Source of the DNA: Pelagimonas sp. | GTDB taxonomy: Bacteria; Pseudomonadota; Alphaproteobacteria; Rhodobacterales; Rhodobacteraceae | Assembly: GCA_025210455.1 (NCBI GenBank) | Contig: JAOARQ010000002.1 | Location: forward strand, 269,829-333,828 | Length of the DNA: 64,000 nt | Direction of reading: 5' to 3' | In this document: piece by piece, positions 44,873-53,653 of the stretch | How positions within the stretch are numbered: the stretch's first letter is position 1 | How the letters are laid out: each line of letters begins with the position of its first letter | The notes under the pieces: generated by a model | The model's input: the letters and a program-made list of their open reading frames with translations, nothing else | Told to the model about the DNA's origin: nothing | The model's database searches: none | Translations under genes and position numbers: made by a program

Positions 44873-45922
44873 ATGACACATCTGTGGATTCGCGCGGAAA
44901 GCCGACCAAACGAAGAGCGCGTTGGCATCACCCCCGACGGCGTCAAAGCGCTGCTGAACAAAGGGTTCAAAGTGACCCTCGAAGACAGCCCGACCCGCAT
45001 CATTCCCACCGAGGATTACCGGGCGGTGGGCGTTGAAATTGCCCCGGAAGGTAGCTGGCCTGATGCCCCGAAAGAGGCCATCATCTTTGGCCTGAAAGAA
45101 CTGCCCGAGGAAGACACACCGCTGGTGCATCGTCACATCATGTTCGGCCATGCCTACAAGGGTCAGGCCGCTGGTGCGCGTCTGTTAGAGCGTTTTGCTG
45201 CGGGTGGTGGCGCGCTCTATGATCTGGAATATCTGGTGGCTGAAAACGGTCGCCGGGTCGCGGCTTTTGGCTATTGGGCTGGATACGCGGGCGCGGCTGT
45301 GTCGGTTCTGGCCTATGCGGCACAGCGTGATGGCGGCATCTGCCCGGCGGTTAACACATGGAAAAACAAAGATGATCTTCTGGCGGATCTGCGGGCCGCG
45401 CTTGGCAGTGACGCTTTGCCCAAGGCCATCGTGATTGGCGCGCTTGGCCGGGTTGGCACCGGCGCCAGCGACCTTTGCGAGGCGCTGGATATTGCGGTGA
45501 CCAAATGGGATATGGCGGAAACCGCCCATGGTGGCCCCTTCCCCGAGGTGCTGGCGCACGAGCTGTTCTTTAACTGTATTCTGGCGATGCCCGGCTGCCC
45601 CGTCTTTGTGCCCCAAAGCGCCAAGACCGATCCGCGCGCGCTGCGGGTGATTGGCGATGTGGCCTGTGATCCGCAATCGGATTATTCGCCGGTCAAGGTC
45701 TATGATCTGGAAACCACCTGGGAAAACCCGGTGACCCGCGCCGCCAGCGATCCGGTGCTGGATGTGATGGCCATCGACAATCTGCCATCCCTATTGCCGC
45801 TGGAAAGTTCCCAGGATTTCGCCGAGCAGCTTTTTGATCATTTAGCGGCTTTGGATGATATCGACCGCGGCGTCTGGGGCCGCGCATTTGCAACCTATAA
45901 CGACCACAAACCGAAAGGCTGA
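44873..45922 (+). CDS. Saccharopine dehydrogenase (NAD+, L-lysine-forming), LYS1-like
   Basis: The 349-residue enzyme resembles fungal LYS1: an alanine-dehydrogenase-like N-terminus (RAESRPNEERVGITPDGV) and a Rossmann domain with VIGALGRVGTGASDLCEAL. It catalyses lysine plus 2-oxoglutarate to and from saccharopine. ATG 44873 has GAGGG at five bases; the frame extends upstream to 44768 inside the phosphatase gene. It is followed three bases later by the LYS9-like gene, so the two saccharopine steps are encoded side by side. In roseobacters these genes belong to a lysine-degradation route that also helps make ectoine precursors. Confidence 0.87.
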   Translation: MTHLWIRAESRPNEERVGITPDGVKALLNKGFKVTLEDSPTRIIPTEDYRAVGVEIAPEGSWPDAPKEAIIFGLKELPEEDTPLVHRHIMFGHAYKGQAAGARLLERFAAGGGALYDLEYLVAENGRRVAAFGYWAGYAGAAVSVLAYAAQRDGGICPAVNTWKNKDDLLADLRAALGSDALPKAIVIGALGRVGTGASDLCEALDIAVTKWDMAETAHGGPFPEVLAHELFFNCILAMPGCPVFVPQSAKTDPRALRVIGDVACDPQSDYSPVKVYDLETTWENPVTRAASDPVLDVMAIDNLPSLLPLESSQDFAEQLFDHLAALDDIDRGVWGRAFATYNDHKPKG

Positions 45923-45925
45923 GAC

Positions 45926-47056
45926 ATGACAATTCACTGGTGTGGCACGGGCCTCTCTTCTATTCCCGGCCTGCGTCGGCTGATCGAAAATGGCCATGAG
46001 GTCACCGTCTGGAACCGGACTGTGGCCAAGGCCGAAGAGGCCGTGGGCGATCTGACCAAAAATATCAAAGCTTTCAGCCCTGAGGCGCTGCAGGCGGATC
46101 TGGCGGCGGGCGATGTGATCGTTTCCATGCTGCCGGGCGACTGGCATGTGCAACTGGCCGAGATGGCGATTGAAAATGGCGCGCATTTTGTGTCGTCGTC
46201 ATACATCGCACCCGAGATGCGCGCGCTGAATGACAAGGCCAAGGCCGCAGGTGCGCGTGTGGTCAACGAAGTGGGGTTGGACCCCGGAATTGACCACCTG
46301 ATGGCCCATGCGCTGGTGGCGGATTATGTGGCCTCTGATGTCTTCGACAAAGGCAACGAGGTCAGCTTTTTGTCGTATTGCGGCGGTGTGCCAAAGATCG
46401 CCAATGACTTTCGTTACAAATTCTCATGGGCACCTGTGGGCGTTTTGAAAGCGCTGCGTTCGCCTTCTAAATCGTTGAAAGACGGTAAGGAATTCAATGT
46501 GAACCGCCCGTGGGATGCGGTGACAACCTATGATGCGCCGCTGCCCGAAGCGGAAAGCTTTGAAGTTTATCCAAACCGCGACAGCCTGCCCTTTATGGCG
46601 CAGTATGAGTTTGGCGAAGACTGGAACGTGAAAGACTTTGTGCGCGGCACCCTGCGTCTGAATGGCTGGGCAGAAGCGTGGAAAGACATCTTTGCCGAAG
46701 CGGGCACCGCCACCGATGAGCGTCTGGCCGAAATCGCTGATCAGCTGCTGAAAGACAACGCCTATGACGAAGGTGAACCGGATCGCGTGGTGCTTTGCGT
46801 CGATCTGAAAGCAGAGAAAGACGGCGCACCTGTCTGGCACAAATCTTATGTGATGGATGCCTGGGGGGATGACCGTGGCACAGCCATGGCGCGTCTTGTT
46901 TCGATCCCGGTATCACTGGCGATTGAGGCGGTGATCAAAGGCGATATCGCGCCCGGTGTACACGCGGCCCCATCTGATCTGGCGCTGGTGAAGAGCTGGA
47001 TGGATGAGGTGAACACGCTGGCACAGCATCTTCAGGTGGTCGATCAGCTGGCCTAA
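45926..47056 (+). CDS. Saccharopine dehydrogenase (NADP+, L-glutamate-forming), LYS9-like
   Basis: A 376-residue protein of the saccharopine dehydrogenase reductase family. A short Rossmann start (WCGTGLSSIPGLRRLIENG) is followed by VISMLPGDWHVQLAEMAI-like VIVSMLPGDWHV, NEVGLDPGIDHLMAH (the LYS9 signature) and VSFLSYCGGVPKIANDFRYKFSW in part. It splits saccharopine to aminoadipate semialdehyde and glutamate, the second step in the pathway. Separate single-function enzymes rather than the fused animal type make this a bacterial two-gene pathway. It ends in a strong terminator. Confidence 0.87.
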   Translation: MTIHWCGTGLSSIPGLRRLIENGHEVTVWNRTVAKAEEAVGDLTKNIKAFSPEALQADLAAGDVIVSMLPGDWHVQLAEMAIENGAHFVSSSYIAPEMRALNDKAKAAGARVVNEVGLDPGIDHLMAHALVADYVASDVFDKGNEVSFLSYCGGVPKIANDFRYKFSWAPVGVLKALRSPSKSLKDGKEFNVNRPWDAVTTYDAPLPEAESFEVYPNRDSLPFMAQYEFGEDWNVKDFVRGTLRLNGWAEAWKDIFAEAGTATDERLAEIADQLLKDNAYDEGEPDRVVLCVDLKAEKDGAPVWHKSYVMDAWGDDRGTAMARLVSIPVSLAIEAVIKGDIAPGVHAAPSDLALVKSWMDEVNTLAQHLQVVDQLA

Positions 47057-47073
47057 GCCAAGGAAAGACATGA

Positions 47074-47107
47074 AAAAGGCGGCGCTGGATATCCCGCGCC
47101 GCCTTTT
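47074..47107. terminator. Bidirectional terminator after saccharopine operon
   Basis: A perfect 12-bp stem AAAAGGCGGCGC/GCGCCGCCTTTT with a ten-base loop. T-runs on both strands serve the converging saccharopine and CoA transferase genes. Confidence 0.87.
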
Positions 47108-47109
47108 GT

Positions 47110-48231
47110 TTATTCGCCGCCCAGTTTGGGTGAGGCGTGATCCAGAACCAGATCTGCGTCAGAGAACTTGAACGGGGAACGCACCCCCGAAATCCCATCT
47201 GGCGAAATCTGCATACCGCGTGCTTTGACCTGCGGATCTTCAAAGACTTCGGACATATCGTTGATCGGCCCCGCAGGCACGCCCTGCGCTTCGCAGGCGG
47301 CCAGAAGATCGGCTTTGCTGCGCTGCATGGTGGCGGCTGACAGGCGCGCGATCATCGCATCGCGGTTGGCGATACGGTCGGCGTTGGTCAGGTAATCGGG
47401 ATCCTGTGCCATATCTTCCAGATCCAGCAGAGCACACAGCCGCTGGTACTGCGCATCATTGCCGGTGGCGATGATGATATGCCCATCCGAACAGTCAAAC
47501 ACCTGATAAGGCGTCAGATTCGGGTGGTAGTTCCCGGTGCGCCCCGGCGGGGTGCCAGTAGACAGATAGTTCATCGCCTGATTGGCCATGGCGGACACGG
47601 CGCAATCCAGCAGCGCCATATCCACATGCTGGCCTCGCCCGGTGCGGCTGCGCTGGTGCAGCGCTGCCAGAATGCCCGATACGGAATACAGCCCGGTGAA
47701 CAGATCGGTGATGGCGACGCCTGCGCGCTGTGGCTGCCCGTCAGGATCACCGGTGATCGACATAAAGCCGCTCATGCCCTGAATGATATAATCATAGCCC
47801 GCACGATGCGCATAAGGCCCATCCTGACCAAAACCGGTGATCGAACAATAGATCAGACGCGGGTTCACGGCAGAAAGGCTGTCGTAATCCATGCCGTATT
47901 TCTTGAGCCCGCCAACTTTGAAATTTTCGATCAGAATATCCGCATCGGCCACCAGTTCTCGCATCCGCGCCTGACCCGCCTCGCTGGTCAGATCGACCAC
48001 CTCAGAGGTTTTGCCGCGATTGCAGGAATGGAAATATGCGGCGGTTTTATCGTCTTCGCGTTCAATAAAGGGCGGGCCCCAGCGGCGGGTGTCATCCCCT
48101 GCGGGGGCTTCGATCTTGATGACCTCAGCGCCCAGATCCGCCAGAGTCTGACCGGCCCAGGGGCCAGCCAGAATCCGCGCCAATTCAATGACTTTCACCC
48201 CTTCCAAGGGGCCTTTTGGTGCGGCTGTCAT
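47110..48231 (-). CDS. CaiB/BaiF family CoA transferase
   Basis: The 373-residue protein is a class III CoA transferase. The start has VIELARILAGPWAGQTLADLG with VIKIEAP; the catalytic Asp is in the centre near the SGFMSITGDPDG region, with AVSAMANQAMNYL typical further on. It moves CoA between carboxylic acids. The substrate is unknown, perhaps an organic acid from a marine source. It is downstream of the DsbA-like gene with three bases between. Confidence 0.88.
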   Translation of the reverse strand: MTAAPKGPLEGVKVIELARILAGPWAGQTLADLGAEVIKIEAPAGDDTRRWGPPFIEREDDKTAAYFHSCNRGKTSEVVDLTSEAGQARMRELVADADILIENFKVGGLKKYGMDYDSLSAVNPRLIYCSITGFGQDGPYAHRAGYDYIIQGMSGFMSITGDPDGQPQRAGVAITDLFTGLYSVSGILAALHQRSRTGRGQHVDMALLDCAVSAMANQAMNYLSTGTPPGRTGNYHPNLTPYQVFDCSDGHIIIATGNDAQYQRLCALLDLEDMAQDPDYLTNADRIANRDAMIARLSAATMQRSKADLLAACEAQGVPAGPINDMSEVFEDPQVKARGMQISPDGISGVRSPFKFSDADLVLDHASPKLGGE

Positions 48232-48234
48232 GGG

Positions 48235-48924
48235 TTACTCAGCCAGCTTTTCGTCCAGAAGCGCGGCAAAATCCGCATAGTTCATGTTCGAATATTTCTG
48301 GCCATTGATCACAAACGACGGGGTGGATGTGATGTCGTCTTTTTCAGCGTTGGCCTGGAACCATTCCACCAACGACCGGAACTTATCGCGATCTGCCAGA
48401 CAGGATTCGAGCTGCTCATTTTCCAGCCCGGCCAGACGGCCAATCTTGCGCAGCTCATCCGCGACTTCTGCGGCGGACCCTTTGCGCGCCCATGGGGCGT
48501 TGTCTTTGTAAAGCAAATCCGAGATGCCAAAGAACTTGGAGCCATCGCCGCAGCGGGCAATTGCAGAGGCCCAGAGGCCCGGCGCGTCAAAGTAAACCTC
48601 GCGGTAGACAAATTTGATCTTGTTGGTATCGACGTAGTTCTTTTTCAGCTCTTTCAGGGCGCCATTGTGAAAATTGGCGCAGTGAATGCAGGTGAAGGAC
48701 GCGTATTCGATCACCTCGACCTTTGAGTCAGGGTTGCCCAGCACCATTTCCTGAATTTCGACGGTCTTGGCCTCGGCCCCATCTGTGCTGGCCTCTTGCG
48801 CGTTTGCGGCGCTTACCAGCGAGAATTCCGTAACAGCTGATGTGGCGGGGCCCTGGTTCAGATACCACGCGCCAGCCCCCACGATGCCCAGCGCAAGAAT
48901 GCCTGCGGTCAGATTGGTTTTCAT
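48235..48924 (-). CDS. DsbA-family thiol-disulfide protein
   Basis: A 229-residue periplasmic protein with an N-terminal membrane-anchor or signal (MKTNLTAGILALGIVGAGAW). The thioredoxin-fold active site is Cys79-Ile-His-Cys82 in YASFTCIHCANFH, and the cis-Pro region is TSTPSFVINGQKY. The length and motif resemble the ScsC/BdbD-like DsbA group (Thioredoxin_4). It should form or isomerise disulfides in the periplasm. ATG 48924 follows GAGGC; the frame is open to 48981. Its neighbour upstream is the DciA-like gene. Confidence 0.88.
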   Translation of the reverse strand: MKTNLTAGILALGIVGAGAWYLNQGPATSAVTEFSLVSAANAQEASTDGAEAKTVEIQEMVLGNPDSKVEVIEYASFTCIHCANFHNGALKELKKNYVDTNKIKFVYREVYFDAPGLWASAIARCGDGSKFFGISDLLYKDNAPWARKGSAAEVADELRKIGRLAGLENEQLESCLADRDKFRSLVEWFQANAEKDDITSTPSFVINGQKYSNMNYADFAALLDEKLAE

Positions 48925-48958
48925 CAAAGTTGCCTCTTCTGTTCGATCCTGATCGGGG

Positions 48959-49471
48959 TCAGCCCCGGGTTTCCTTTGCAATCACATTGGCAGCCAGCCG
49001 CTCAAGCGCGGCACGCAGCCCATCGTCGCCCACATCTGCGGCCACGGCCCGCGCTTTGGCCTGCACTTCGGCGGGCGGCTGCGCGGGGGTTTTGGGTTTG
49101 GTGCGATGCTGAAAATCCACCTGCCCCTCGGCAAATCCTGATACGGCGGTCTGGGTCACGCGAATGCGGGCGATGGCGTTATAGCCGTAAACCGCGTTGA
49201 TCCGGCTACGAATTTCTTCGCGGCGCATATCCACTAATGGCGCATTGGCCCCGGTGGTCAGCAGCGTCAGCGTCGCGCCCAGGCCCCCGCGTCCATATTT
49301 CACATCCACAGGGCGGGCCATCGCCGCCACATCATGACCAGCGATTTCTTCCCAATGGGTCAGCACGCGGGTCTGGGCAAAACCACGGGTCTCGGTCGCC
49401 TTGCGAATGCGGCCTTCAAGCAGTTTTGACGTGCGGGCAAAACCGTAGGTGCTGGTTCGGCGTTTGGTCAT
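48959..49471 (-). CDS. DUF721/DciA-like protein
   Basis: The 170-residue protein matches the DUF721 family. Some members, DciA, load the replicative helicase DnaB in bacteria without DnaC. Conserved segments are VLTHWEEIAGHDVAAM and the strand-rich GATLTLLTTGANAPLVDM; the later MRREEIRSRINAVYG is also typical. It is an N-terminal KH-like fold with a flexible C-terminal tail rich in Ala. It is divergent from mutY and upstream of the dsbA-like gene. Function as a helicase loader is inferred from family, not demonstrated. Confidence 0.83.
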   Translation of the reverse strand: MTKRRTSTYGFARTSKLLEGRIRKATETRGFAQTRVLTHWEEIAGHDVAAMARPVDVKYGRGGLGATLTLLTTGANAPLVDMRREEIRSRINAVYGYNAIARIRVTQTAVSGFAEGQVDFQHRTKPKTPAQPPAEVQAKARAVAADVGDDGLRAALERLAANVIAKETRG

Positions 49472-49582
49472 GAGGCGCGCTGACGTTTGAGTTGGTTCAT
49501 GGGTTGAATCTCTTGGTGCAACACTATTGTAGTGCCGGACGCGGGGCGCGCACCAGCCCCATTTGGGAAAAGGACTTCACCC

Positions 49583-50626
49583 TTGCGTGAAACAGCTCAT
49601 GCGGATGATTTGCTGGAATGGTACGACCGACACGCGCGGGTTCTGCCGTGGCGGGTTTCACCTGCGGATCGTGCGCGCGGGATTGCGCCTGATCCCTACC
49701 GCGTCTGGATGTCCGAAATCATGTTGCAGCAGACCACCGTCGCGGCGGTGAAAGAGTATTTCCTTGCCTTTACAGAGCGTTGGCCAAAAGTCGAAGATCT
49801 GGCCAATGCCGAAGATGCCGATGTTATGGCGGCCTGGGCCGGGCTGGGCTATTACGCCCGCGCCCGCAACCTGCTGAAATGCGCGCGTCAGATCGCCGGA
49901 GAGTTCGCCGGTATCTTTCCAACGGATCACAAAGTGCTGCTCAGCCTGCCCGGCGTGGGCCCCTATACGGCGGCGGCGATTGCGTCGATCGCCTTTGATC
50001 AACCGCGCGTGGTTGTGGATGGCAATGTGGAACGGGTGATGTCGCGCCTGCATGACGAACATGCGCCCCTGCCCGGTTCAAAGCCGGTTCTGACAGACTA
50101 TGCCGAAGCGCTGACGCCCAAGGCACGCGCGGGTGACTATGCGCAGGCGGTGATGGATCTGGGCGCAACCGTCTGCACCCCCAAGAACCCGGCCTGCGGC
50201 ATCTGCCCATGGCGTGCACCCTGCAAGGCGCGTCAGGCGGGGACGGCGGCGGATCTGCCAAAGAAATCCCCCAAAAAGCGCAAGCCGACCCGCTATGGCG
50301 TCGCCTATCTGGCGCGGCGTGTGGATGGGGCATGGCTGCTGGAAACCCGACCAGACAAGGGGCTGCTGGGCGGGATGCTGGGCTGGCCCGGATCAGACTG
50401 GACAGAAGACACCCCGCTCGCAGATCCCCCTATTCGCGCCGAATGGAAAACCATCAACGAAGAAGCGCGGCACACCTTCACCCATTTCCACCTGCGCCTG
50501 ACGGTGAAAACCGCGCTGGTCCCAATGGAACGCCCGCCCGAACGCGGCATGTTTGTCGAAGACCTGGACCCAAGCGACCTGCCCACGGTGATGCGCAAAG
50601 CACTGGCACTGGTGCCGAAACGGTGA
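49583..50626 (+). CDS. mutY: A/G-specific adenine glycosylase
   Basis: The 347-residue DNA repair enzyme removes adenine opposite 8-oxoguanine. Landmarks are the SEIMLQQTTV helix, the helix-hairpin-helix LLSLPGVGPYTAAAIAS, the catalytic Asp in VVVDGNVERVMSR, the [4Fe-4S] cysteines in CTPKNPACGICPWRAPC, and a C-terminal NUDIX-like 8-oxoG recognition domain. The TTG at 49583 was taken as start because AAGGA lies eight bases before it. An in-frame GTG at 49532 is another possibility. It is divergent from the DciA-like gene. Confidence 0.93.
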   Translation: MRETAHADDLLEWYDRHARVLPWRVSPADRARGIAPDPYRVWMSEIMLQQTTVAAVKEYFLAFTERWPKVEDLANAEDADVMAAWAGLGYYARARNLLKCARQIAGEFAGIFPTDHKVLLSLPGVGPYTAAAIASIAFDQPRVVVDGNVERVMSRLHDEHAPLPGSKPVLTDYAEALTPKARAGDYAQAVMDLGATVCTPKNPACGICPWRAPCKARQAGTAADLPKKSPKKRKPTRYGVAYLARRVDGAWLLETRPDKGLLGGMLGWPGSDWTEDTPLADPPIRAEWKTINEEARHTFTHFHLRLTVKTALVPMERPPERGMFVEDLDPSDLPTVMRKALALVPKR

Positions 50627-50870
50627 TGTTTTAAACAGGGCAGTCCTCTTCTCTAGATGCCAAGACCCTAAGCGACTGCACCAACCATTGGGGTTAACAG
50701 CATCTCTGACAATTTCTGAAGAATATTGAAGCAAGATAGCGCTTTGGTGTCTTGGAAAAGCTATTTCAAGATAACAGCTTGACCAAATTCTCCATTTTCA
50801 CCAGCTTTTCTCCATTTGAAAAACAATGTCATTCAACCCTCAGCACGTTGAGGATCAAAAGGAACGTAAA
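50627..50870. other. AT-rich leader region upstream of secreted protein
   Basis: The 240 bases between mutY and the next gene are visibly richer in A and T than surrounding sequence. I found no gene here. TTGACC at about 50790 may be part of a promoter, but no good -10 is at the right distance. Confidence 0.4.
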
Positions 50871-51416
50871 ATGAGAGCTTTAAGCATTATTGGATTGTTG
50901 GCGATCTTTACTTCTACGCCGATCTTTGCGGATAGCATTCGCTGGAAACCTGAAACGCTTACGCCTGGCGACTACACCAGTATCGATCAAAGCCAAGGCG
51001 GGTTGATCCATCATGTGTTTCGGGGGAAGACTGGCCGCCTTTACATTCTGGAAAGCTATCGCGGAGCTAAACCCTCAGGCAAACCTGTCTTCACCACATA
51101 TTTGGACAAGGATGGAAATTATGTTCGATGGGTTAGGCAAGACGGGTTCGAGTTGAAATTCCAGCCTCATGACTGCACACGAACCCTCGGGCGCTGCCAA
51201 TACATTCAAACCGGTTCTGATGGTAAGAAAGAAGTGCGTCTAAGAATAACAGAAGCGATCCCGAGTAGCTTGAAATTTGTTGAATACGGCGCCGATGGCA
51301 AGCGGCTATTTGGTGGCAATGTAACCCTGGATGACCACGGCAATGCCGGAAATGGCCGTATCAACGGCACTCAGGGGAAACAGCGTTTTCGTCTTGTCAG
51401 ACATGTGTACCAATAA
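50871..51416 (+). CDS. Hypothetical secreted protein
   Basis: The 181-residue product starts with a signal peptide (MRALSIIGLLAIFTSTPIFA). The mature protein is rich in beta-forming, polar sequence with Gly turns; two cysteines (HDCTRTLGRCQY) are close together and may pair. I recognise no family. ATG 50871 has AAGGA at seven bases; an in-frame ATG at 50826 is not supported. Codon use and composition are less GC-rich than those of neighbouring genes, which hints at horizontal transfer. It precedes alkB by 142 bases. Confidence 0.68.
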   Translation: MRALSIIGLLAIFTSTPIFADSIRWKPETLTPGDYTSIDQSQGGLIHHVFRGKTGRLYILESYRGAKPSGKPVFTTYLDKDGNYVRWVRQDGFELKFQPHDCTRTLGRCQYIQTGSDGKKEVRLRITEAIPSSLKFVEYGADGKRLFGGNVTLDDHGNAGNGRINGTQGKQRFRLVRHVYQ

Positions 51417-51521
51417 GGTTTTTGCATGTGCTCAGGATCAATGGGCATCTGCGCAGGCCATGTTGCACAATAAAAGCTTCCCTACACCCATTCAGCAATC
51501 AAAGTGTTATGACCTTTTGTA

Positions 51522-51538
51522 TTTAGTGATAGACTAAA
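51522..51538. promoter_or_regulatory. Palindromic operator candidate before alkB
   Basis: TTTAGT-GATAG-ACTAAA is a perfect 6+5+6 inverted repeat ending 20 bases before the alkB start codon. TetR and GntR type regulators often use such sites at alkane genes. No regulator gene lies adjacent. Confidence 0.5.
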
Positions 51539-51558
51539 CCAAAACCGAAAGCAGACCC

Positions 51559-52701
51559 ATGACACAGCCCATGATCCCTGCCCAGCAGCTTGCCAGGTTT
51601 TCTTCGGCCCTGCCGTTTTTCCTGTCGTTCATCCTGATCCCACTGGTCTGGCTGGGGGCATTGATGGGGGGATGGTGGGTGGTGATCACACCGTTGGTGA
51701 CCTGGTATCTGTTCTCTGCCATTGACTGGGCGGTGGGGCTGAATGCCGAAAACGCCGATCCGCAGACCGGGGAAGAGCATCTGCGCTGGTACAAACTGCT
51801 GACGCAGATCTGGGTGCCTTTGCAGCTTGTCACGCTTTTTGGGCTGATCTGGTATGTGACCCGGTCTGATCTGAACGGTTGGGAGCGCTTTGGGGTGTTC
51901 TTTGGCACCGGGGTGATGACCGGCACGGTGGGCATTGTCTATGCCCATGAGCTGCTACACCAGCGCAACCGCTTTGAGCGCACCCTGGGTGATCTGCTGC
52001 TGGCGATGGTGCTTTATTCGCATTTCCGATCCGAGCATCTTCTGGTGCATCACCGCTATGTGGGCACGCCACGCGATCCGGTGACCGCGCGCTATAACGA
52101 GGGCTTTCATCGGTTTTATCCGCGGGTGCTGCGCGACTGTCTGCTGTCCTCCTTTCAGGCGGAAAAGGCACTTCTGGCGCGTAAAAACCTGCCCTGGCAT
52201 CACAAAAGCAACCCCTTCTGGCTGTATTGGGCGCTGCAACTGGGCATGATGATCTGCGCCTTTGCGCTGGCGGGCTGGGCCGGGATTTTGTGGTTTGTGG
52301 TGCAGGCGGGCATTGCGATCTGGCAGCTTGAAGTGGTGAATTACGTCGAACACTATGGGCTCACGCGCAAACATCTGGGGGATGGCAAATACGAACATGT
52401 CCTGCCCCGCCACAGCTGGAACGCGGCGCATAAGGCCACCAACTGGCTGATGATCAACCTGCAGCGCCATTCTGATCACCATTACAAACCTGACAGACGC
52501 TTTCCGCTGTTGCAGACCTATTCCGAAGACGAGGCCCCGCAACTGCCGCATGGCTATCCGCTGATGGGCCTCGCGGCCATGTGTCCCCCCCTGTGGAAAC
52601 GCATCATGAACCCCAGGGTACGGGACTGGCGGCGCAGGTATTACCCCGAAATCACCGACTGGAAACCCTATAACAAAGCCAAAACCCCAATGCCGCGATA
52701 G
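51559..52701 (+). CDS. alkB: Alkane 1-monooxygenase (AlkB)
   Basis: The 380-residue integral membrane di-iron hydroxylase oxidises medium or long chain alkanes at the terminal carbon. The histidine boxes are HELLHQ (His130-His134), HLLVHHRY (His160, 164, 165) and QRHSDHH (His304, 307, 308), and the AlkB-specific NYVEHYG is at 261-267. About six membrane helices are seen. It requires rubredoxin and rubredoxin reductase; none is adjacent, though a ferredoxin reductase-like gene lies at 39115. A palindrome just upstream suggests regulation. Confidence 0.93.
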   Translation: MTQPMIPAQQLARFSSALPFFLSFILIPLVWLGALMGGWWVVITPLVTWYLFSAIDWAVGLNAENADPQTGEEHLRWYKLLTQIWVPLQLVTLFGLIWYVTRSDLNGWERFGVFFGTGVMTGTVGIVYAHELLHQRNRFERTLGDLLLAMVLYSHFRSEHLLVHHRYVGTPRDPVTARYNEGFHRFYPRVLRDCLLSSFQAEKALLARKNLPWHHKSNPFWLYWALQLGMMICAFALAGWAGILWFVVQAGIAIWQLEVVNYVEHYGLTRKHLGDGKYEHVLPRHSWNAAHKATNWLMINLQRHSDHHYKPDRRFPLLQTYSEDEAPQLPHGYPLMGLAAMCPPLWKRIMNPRVRDWRRRYYPEITDWKPYNKAKTPMPR

Positions 52702-52727
52702 GCAACAACAAAATATATTTCAGCATC

Positions 52728-53549
52728 ATGACAGTATCAATATCGACCGTTTTGCGCCCGCTTTTGAAGGGTGCGCTCTTTGTTTTGGTGATCGCATTTG
52801 GCGCCGGCTACCTGATGAACGCACGCGACTCATCCAAGCAGGAGATCATCGAGGCCTTCACTGCACTTGATCCGAATTTCAGCGCAGAAAACCTGCTCTT
52901 TGACGGCTGCGTCTTTGGGTTCAGCATTGAGCACGCCGGAGAGAACGAATTGATGCAGATGCATCAACGGATAGATCTGACACACTTCAACCTGCAATCC
53001 GTCAATTTGCAAAACCGGGCGGATGGAAAGGTCAGACTGACCGTTTCCCATATACTGGGTCAGCATGATCTGGTCACGCAGGCCTCGCAGGTGGTCGATC
53101 TGACCTCGCCGGATCCTGAGGACACCGGCGAACTGACGCTATGTCCCAACAGCGGCGGGCAAATCACGTTTTCACCCCTTCGGCAGCACAGCGATGCGAA
53201 AGCCCAAAGACAGGAACTGGCCCGCATTCTACGACAGAAAAATGGCCAGATTGTCATGCGGATGATCGCCGAAGTTGACATATCAGAGATCGGGGAAGTG
53301 CAGGGTCTTAAAAAGCACCCAGACGCACCCGGATTCTACGATTTTGCACAAAGCGTCATCCAATTGCCCAACCCAATGTCAGCCCAGGTGTCCCTGCACT
53401 ATGTTGGGAAGACAGCAACGCGCGAAAACTTTCGAACCGGTTCGGTCGCGACGCCGGGCACATTGCAACTGACCTTTCCTGACCAAAGCGGTGCAATATC
53501 ATTTGCTCAGTTGCTGGCGCGCTACAGGAAAGACGGTTGTGCGGGCTAA
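52728..53549 (+). CDS. Hypothetical membrane-anchored protein
   Basis: A 273-residue protein with one N-terminal hydrophobic segment (LLKGALFVLVIAFGAGYLM) and a long polar remainder with predicted alternating beta strands. Three cysteines occur: FDGCVFGF, LTLCPNSG and the final DGCAG. No family is recognised. It lies 26 bases after alkB on the same strand and could be cotranscribed. A role in alkane metabolism is not supported by any motif. Confidence 0.62.
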   Translation: MTVSISTVLRPLLKGALFVLVIAFGAGYLMNARDSSKQEIIEAFTALDPNFSAENLLFDGCVFGFSIEHAGENELMQMHQRIDLTHFNLQSVNLQNRADGKVRLTVSHILGQHDLVTQASQVVDLTSPDPEDTGELTLCPNSGGQITFSPLRQHSDAKAQRQELARILRQKNGQIVMRMIAEVDISEIGEVQGLKKHPDAPGFYDFAQSVIQLPNPMSAQVSLHYVGKTATRENFRTGSVATPGTLQLTFPDQSGAISFAQLLARYRKDGCAG

Positions 53550-53653
53550 TCAAGCCACTGCGCCAAGGTCGCACCTGACCCGCGCTGGGGTGACAATCTG
53601 CCCCCTGCCCGCTAAAAGGCGCGCAAATTCATTCCCATGCGCATGAGGTTCCC

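Noticed and set aside
47479..48726. 415-residue open frame on the plus strand opposite the CoA transferase and DsbA-like genes
   Set aside because: It is antisense to two clear genes, has no recognisable family and reflects GC-rich codon structure.
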